Shown here in pieces: positions 23,908 to 27,583 of a stretch of 27,583 bases of DNA (positions within the stretch are counted from its first letter, which is position 1; every line of letters begins with the position of its first letter). The translations under genes and the position numbers were made by a program. Location of the stretch: contig DOIX01000331.1 of the NCBI GenBank assembly GCA_003511885.1, forward strand, positions 4,712 to 32,294. Reading direction: 5' to 3'. The notes under the pieces were generated by a model, which saw only the letters and a program-made list of their open reading frames with translations, did no database searches and was not told the origin of the DNA. This DNA comes from Cyanobacteria bacterium UBA11153. Its GTDB lineage: Bacteria; Cyanobacteriota; Cyanobacteriia; Cyanobacteriales; Coleofasciculaceae.

Positions 23908-25131
23908 TTATGGATTCAACCCCACGGCTCCTTGAAAATTAGCCTCACTCAAATTAGCGCCATTTAGATTAGCCTCAGTTAAGGCGGCAAGCTGAAAATT
24001 TGCCTGAGTTAAGTTGGCATAACTGAGGTTAGCACCTGTTAAGTTTGCTTCTGTAAAATCGCATTTCTTTAAGTTTGTGTAGGTTAAATTTGCCTCCTTT
24101 AACTGGGCGCTAATTAAACTTGCACCTTCCAATGTCGCCCCAATTAAACTAGCACCTGTTAAGTCAGCATTGCGAAGTCGGGAGTCTTTGAGATTTACGC
24201 CATTCAAGTTAGCCTTGGTGAGGTTGGCATTGTAGAGATAAGCAAACTGAAGGATAGCACCTGTTAAGTTAGCATTTGTCAGGTTTGCGATCGCAAATTT
24301 TCCATTCGTCAAATCTGCATTTTCCAAATTCGCCCCTGTTAGATTAGCCCGGTTAAAGCCTGCTCCCTTCAAAACCGCACCTTTGAGATTAGCACCACTC
24401 AAATCGGCAATCTGTAAATTAGCCGCAATTAGCACTGTATTTTCCAGATTCGCCCCTTTGAGAATTCCACCACTGAGATTGGCATTAGCAGCGGAAGCCT
24501 TACTTAAATCGGCATTACTAAAATTAGCACTATCACCCTTAACTTTATCTAAGTTTGCGCCAGTCATTTTCGCACCTGTTAGGTTAGCGGTGCTAATATC
24601 AGCTATCTCCATATTCGCTGTTTTTAAATTGGCTCCGGTTAGATTTGCCCCTGATAGTTTCGCGCCTGTCAGGTTAGCTCCTTCTAAATTAGTTTTGATT
24701 AGATTAGCATAATTTAACTGGGCACTATTGAGATCCGCATTAGATAAATCAGCTTCCTGAAGTTTAGCATTCAACAAGTTAGCAACTACTGCTTTATTAG
24801 TCAGTTGTATCGCTCCTAATTTTGCCTGTTTTAAATTAGCTCCTGTGAGATTAGCCCCAGATAAATCCACACCTCTCAATTCTGCACCGCTGAGATTAGC
24901 GCGGGTGAGGTTAACATTATTGAGGATAGCGCCGTTTAGTTTAGCTCCACTTAAGTCTGCATCTTGCAGATTGGCAGCGATTAAGTTAGCATCGGTTAAA
25001 TCGCATCCAGGGCAAGCATTGGTGGCTTTTAATTGTTCTAAATGTTGGGGGTTAGCTGCGTTGGCTGCGGCTGGGGTAATTAAAATAGGAATTGTGATGA
25101 TTAGAGTTAATTGATTGAGGTAGTATTTCAT
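23908..25131 (-). CDS. exported pentapeptide-repeat protein
   Basis: A 407-residue protein with a Sec-type signal (cleavage likely after ANA, residue 25). The linker LKATNACPGCDLTDANL carries a Cys pair, and then about 350 residues consist of A(D/N)LxX pentapeptides with Leu at the centre and small residues at i-2. Pentapeptide repeats fold into a right-handed square beta-helix. Cyanobacteria have many; the signal peptide plus ATxxCPGCDL start is a recurring form placed in the periplasm or thylakoid lumen. Function is unknown, probably a protein-binding scaffold. It converges with the TPS-CHAT gene with 37 bp between stop codons and no obvious terminator. No frame break is seen. Confidence 0.93.
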   Translation of the reverse strand: MKYYLNQLTLIITIPILITPAAANAANPQHLEQLKATNACPGCDLTDANLIAANLQDADLSGAKLNGAILNNVNLTRANLSGAELRGVDLSGANLTGANLKQAKLGAIQLTNKAVVANLLNAKLQEADLSNADLNSAQLNYANLIKTNLEGANLTGAKLSGANLTGANLKTANMEIADISTANLTGAKMTGANLDKVKGDSANFSNADLSKASAANANLSGGILKGANLENTVLIAANLQIADLSGANLKGAVLKGAGFNRANLTGANLENADLTNGKFAIANLTNANLTGAILQFAYLYNANLTKANLNGVNLKDSRLRNADLTGASLIGATLEGASLISAQLKEANLTYTNLKKCDFTEANLTGANLSYANLTQANFQLAALTEANLNGANLSEANFQGAVGLNP

Positions 25132-25213
25132 TGATTTTGAGGGTTGTTATTGATTTTTTTGATTATATTATAGCTTATAATAGTTATTAGTTGGATGAAA
25201 TGCTATTTTTTTT

Positions 25214-25253
25214 ACGCCAAGGTACGCCAAGGTTAGCGCCAAGGTACGCAAAG
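25214..25253. repeat. acgccaagg/acgcaaag tandem repeat
   Basis: Units acgccaaggt, acgccaaggtt, agcgccaaggt and acgcaaag lie upstream of the pentapeptide gene. The same repeat family forms part of the cobB coding region. The rest of the 25132-25566 gap holds an inverted-repeat element and no gene. Confidence 0.8.
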
Positions 25254-25431
25254 AAGTCAATAGCGTAACATATAGGTTTTTAATCTAAAGTTTTGTCATT
25301 CTTTATAATTTCCCAGGGCGACTTCCCATCTCAATGCGATCGCAGATTGGGAATGACCTACAAGCTGCGGTTTTAACAGCCCACCTCTTTAATGGTATAA
25401 GATCTCAGATTCAACTGCTATACTGGTTAAT

Positions 25432-25539
25432 TATATAGCATTTTCATACAGAACGTAAAACCTAGACCCCTCCCAAACCCTCCCCTTACTAAAAGGAGGA
25501 CAGGGGTGGGGTTAACAACTCAAATGAAAACGCTATATA
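25432..25539. repeat. 108-bp MITE-like inverted-repeat element before the P450
   Basis: Ends tatatagcattttcat (25432-25447) and atgaaaacgctatata (25524-25539) are complementary at 15 of 16 positions. The core has cccctccc...ccccttactaaaagg...aggggtgggg, the same C-rich/ttactaa/G-rich architecture as the element at 2765-2867. It ends 27 bp before the P450 start. Confidence 0.8.
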
Positions 25540-25566
25540 CCTTTTAGCAACTATTATTGCTCCATC

Positions 25567-26952
25567 ATGTCATCTCCGAATAATTTAAGGATCTCTCCTT
25601 TTTTCCAAAAGATCCAATGGATTTTCAATCCCGTGGGCTATATGGAAAAAGCTGCCCATCAATATCCTGACCTTTTTACTGCTAGTATCGGTGGTTTTGC
25701 TGATTCTTTTATTTTTGTCCAAAATCCTCAAGCCCTTCAGCAGATTTTAACTAATGACAGAAAGCAGTTTAGTGCCCCTGGTAATTTGAACCAAATATTG
25801 CAGCCATTAGTTGGTAATTATTCAATCTTCATGTTGGAAGGCGACAGTCACAAACGAGAACGCAAACTATTAATGCCTTCTTTTCACGGCGATCGCATCC
25901 AAACTTATGGACAGTTAATTGATAAAATAACAGAGCAAACCATCAATCGGCTTCCCTCCGATCGACCCTTTAAAGCACTAAATCTCACCCAAAAAATCAC
26001 TATCCAGGTGATTATGGAAGTGATATTTGGACTTTATGAAGGAGAAAGATGCGAGCAAATTATAGAAAAGTCTCGTGCCTTACTCAATTTCATGAATTCT
26101 CCTCTAACTGCCAGTTTGCTATTTTTCCGATCCCTGCAAAAAGATTTAGGTATGTGGAGTCCTTGGGGATACTTCTTAAACCTGCAAAAACAACTGGATA
26201 ATTTACTCTATACTGAAATTTGCGATCGCCGCCAAAACCCAGATCCAAAACGTACTGATATTCTCTCTCTACTCATGTCTGTTAAAGATGAAGCAGGCGC
26301 AGGGATGACAGATAGAGAATTGCGTGATGAATTAATTACCTTTTTATTCGCAGGTCATGATACAACAGCATTAGCAATAGCTTGGGGATTGTACTGGATT
26401 CATCGTTATCCAGAAGTGCGACAAAAACTGCTTAATGAGTTAGATAGCTTAGGTGATTCTCCAGATCCCATGACTATTTTCCGCCTTCCTTATCTGACAG
26501 CAGTATGTAATGAAACACTACGGATTCATTCAGTAGCGATGTTAACCTTCCCTAGAATTGCCGAACAATCGATTGAGTTATTAGGACATAAGTTAGACAA
26601 AGGCACAATAGTGACGGGGTGTATGTATCTAATACATCAGCGTGAAGATCTTTATCCGGAACCAAAAAAGTTTAAGCCAGAAAGATTTTTAGAACGTCAG
26701 TTTTCTCCCTTTGAATTCATTCCTTTTGGTGGTGGAGTCCGCCGCTGCATGGGTGAAGCATTAGCACAGTTAGAAATGAAGTTAGCATTGGCAACAATTT
26801 TGTCAAGATATCAACTAGAATTAGCTGAAAATAAACCTGTAAAACCTCAACGGAGAGGTGTTGTCCTTGCACCTAAAGGTGGTGTAAAAATGATCCTTAA
26901 GGGTAAGCGCGTGCGAGAAGAACAAAAGGAACCTGCATTATCATTATATTAA
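25567..26952 (+). CDS. cytochrome P450 (CYP110-like)
   Basis: A 461-residue haem monooxygenase. It has the oxygen-activating I-helix AGHDTT (residues 262-267), the ExxR motif ETLR (Glu316, Arg319), PERF, and the haem loop FIPFGGGVRRCMG with Cys394 as the iron ligand. Length and motif style, including PFGGGVRRCMGEALAQLEMKLALA, fit the cyanobacterial CYP110 family, whose studied members oxidise fatty acids or terpenes; the substrate here is unknown. No N-terminal membrane anchor is evident. No redox partner or terpene synthase gene is adjacent. The start ATG lacks a clear Shine-Dalgarno sequence and lies 27 bp after an inverted-repeat element, which may contain its promoter or leader. Confidence 0.94.
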   Translation: MSSPNNLRISPFFQKIQWIFNPVGYMEKAAHQYPDLFTASIGGFADSFIFVQNPQALQQILTNDRKQFSAPGNLNQILQPLVGNYSIFMLEGDSHKRERKLLMPSFHGDRIQTYGQLIDKITEQTINRLPSDRPFKALNLTQKITIQVIMEVIFGLYEGERCEQIIEKSRALLNFMNSPLTASLLFFRSLQKDLGMWSPWGYFLNLQKQLDNLLYTEICDRRQNPDPKRTDILSLLMSVKDEAGAGMTDRELRDELITFLFAGHDTTALAIAWGLYWIHRYPEVRQKLLNELDSLGDSPDPMTIFRLPYLTAVCNETLRIHSVAMLTFPRIAEQSIELLGHKLDKGTIVTGCMYLIHQREDLYPEPKKFKPERFLERQFSPFEFIPFGGGVRRCMGEALAQLEMKLALATILSRYQLELAENKPVKPQRRGVVLAPKGGVKMILKGKRVREEQKEPALSLY

Positions 26953-27023
26953 TGATAGTGCAACGGAATAAAAGACAAAACGGTAAATGACAGCTATTTT
27001 AAGGCTGCAAAGGATAAACTGCT

Positions 27024-27140
27024 ATGGTAACCCATTCTCAAGCCAAACTCAATCAAACCCTTTACGAGGAGGATTTTTATTTGTGGATAGAGACAACGAC
27101 ACAATTACCTGACGGGGCGACAATTATTGATCAAAGCTAG
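27024..27140 (+). pseudogene. N-terminal fragment of a DUF29-family gene
   Basis: 38 codons starting MVTHSQAKLNQTLYEEDFYLWIETTTQL, which matches the start of DUF29 proteins (YExDFYLWLExTAxLL). DUF29 proteins are about 150 residues; here the similarity stops after TTQL and TAG follows ten codons later. The same frame stays open briefly after that stop (to 27200), without recognisable sequence. It is a truncated remnant and probably untranslated or non-functional. Confidence 0.65.
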
Positions 27141-27390
27141 ACAGGATATGGTTTTCAACTCATACAAATCGAAGAAAAAGACACCCACCTTTTTCAAAAT
27201 TAGCCAAGAAATCTAGTGGTGAACAACGAATTCATGAGACTTGTAGCTATCCGCCCTGAAATCAGGATCTCAATAATGCCAAAAAATAGACTCATTTTTG
27301 GGACACGAAGATGTGCTACATGTCAGACTGTGCAAGGGTTTCAGCCATAGTTGTCGCCCCGTCAGGGGTAATATTTGCAACAAGTTACCA

Positions 27391-27567
27391 GAAAATAAAT
27401 TAAAACAGTCGGAAGTTTATCAACAAGTTAAATTAGAAACTGTTACTGAACTTGTTAAAGAAGGTTTGAGTGTTGAACAAATTGCTAGAGTGTTAAAACT
27501 TCCCTGAGAAGTTATCCAACAGGAAATCGAGAAATCTGGTGCAGATGTTGGCGATCGCATACAATAG
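27391..27567 (+). pseudogene. 3' remnant of an Rpn-like (PD-(D/E)XK transposase-related) gene
   Basis: The frame reads ENKLKQSEVYQQVKLETV, then ELVKEGLSVEQIARVLKLP, TGA at 27505-27507, and continues in frame EVIQQEIEKSGADVGDRIQ to TAG at 27565. Tails of the type SxVYQ...EGLSxEQIAxxLxLPxEVVQ are common at the ends of Rpn-family nuclease-like proteins in cyanobacteria. The upstream nuclease domain is missing, and the TGA is a nonsense change in an otherwise continuous tail. The family call is from memory of the motif. Confidence 0.5.
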
Positions 27568-27583
27568 ACTTCTCCAGAAAACA

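Noticed and set aside
24383..25114. Plus-strand ORFs opposite the pentapeptide gene
   Set aside because: They are antisense shadows of the regular pentapeptide codons.

Overview
The window comes from a filamentous cyanobacterium, most like Oscillatoria, Microcoleus, Kamptonema or Phormidium. The evidence is about 20 copies of the HIP1 octamer GCGATCGC, heptameric short tandem repeats (STRRs) in most gaps, a clustered fbp-zwf-opcA set, an rbp-type RRM protein, a CYP110-like P450, and TPS/CHAT and pentapeptide-repeat proteins. Everything is read from sequence alone; no database search was run.

Layout. (1) 277-5654: a three-gene carbohydrate-type ABC importer. The lipoprotein substrate-binding domain is fused to the first permease, followed by a MalG-type permease and a MalK-type ATPase. 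The genes are separated by 330-750 bp of repeat-rich DNA. A small conserved-looking protein follows (5703-5915). (2) 6302-10100: a compact copper-handling operon. A MerR-type promoter with an over-long spacer precedes a CopZ-like chaperone, a copper P1B-ATPase, a 28-residue membrane peptide too short for usual gene calling, a membrane-anchored cupredoxin and a MerR regulator. (3) 10714-12189: an RRM RNA-binding protein converges on 6-phosphofructokinase (minus strand), with a likely shared terminator. (4) 12190-13199: a 1-kb gap packed with inverted and dispersed repeats. (5) 13200-17421: fbp, zwf and opcA, with STRRs running right up to the zwf start codon. (6) 17449-18201: a miniature inverted-repeat element, then a decayed AAA ATPase/DUF4276 pair joined by deletion. 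(7) 18279-19712: cobyrinate a,c-diamide synthase with an in-frame insertion of repeat DNA between its two domains. (8) 20427-25131: a large exported TPS-CHAT protein, convergent with an exported pentapeptide-repeat protein. (9) 25567-27583: a cytochrome P450, then fragments of DUF29 and Rpn-like genes.

How the genes work together. The strongest functional unit is the copper cassette: the regulator in its last gene most likely acts on the operator in front of the first. The fbp-zwf-opcA cluster faces away from pfkA and groups enzymes of the Calvin cycle, oxidative pentose phosphate pathway and glycolysis around one repeat-filled intergenic region. The most unusual aspect is how the repeats relate to genes: heptamer arrays abut start or stop codons of several genes, repeats have become protein sequence in cobB, and inverted-repeat elements sit inside operons. 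I see no CRISPR array, tRNA, rRNA or intact insertion sequence.
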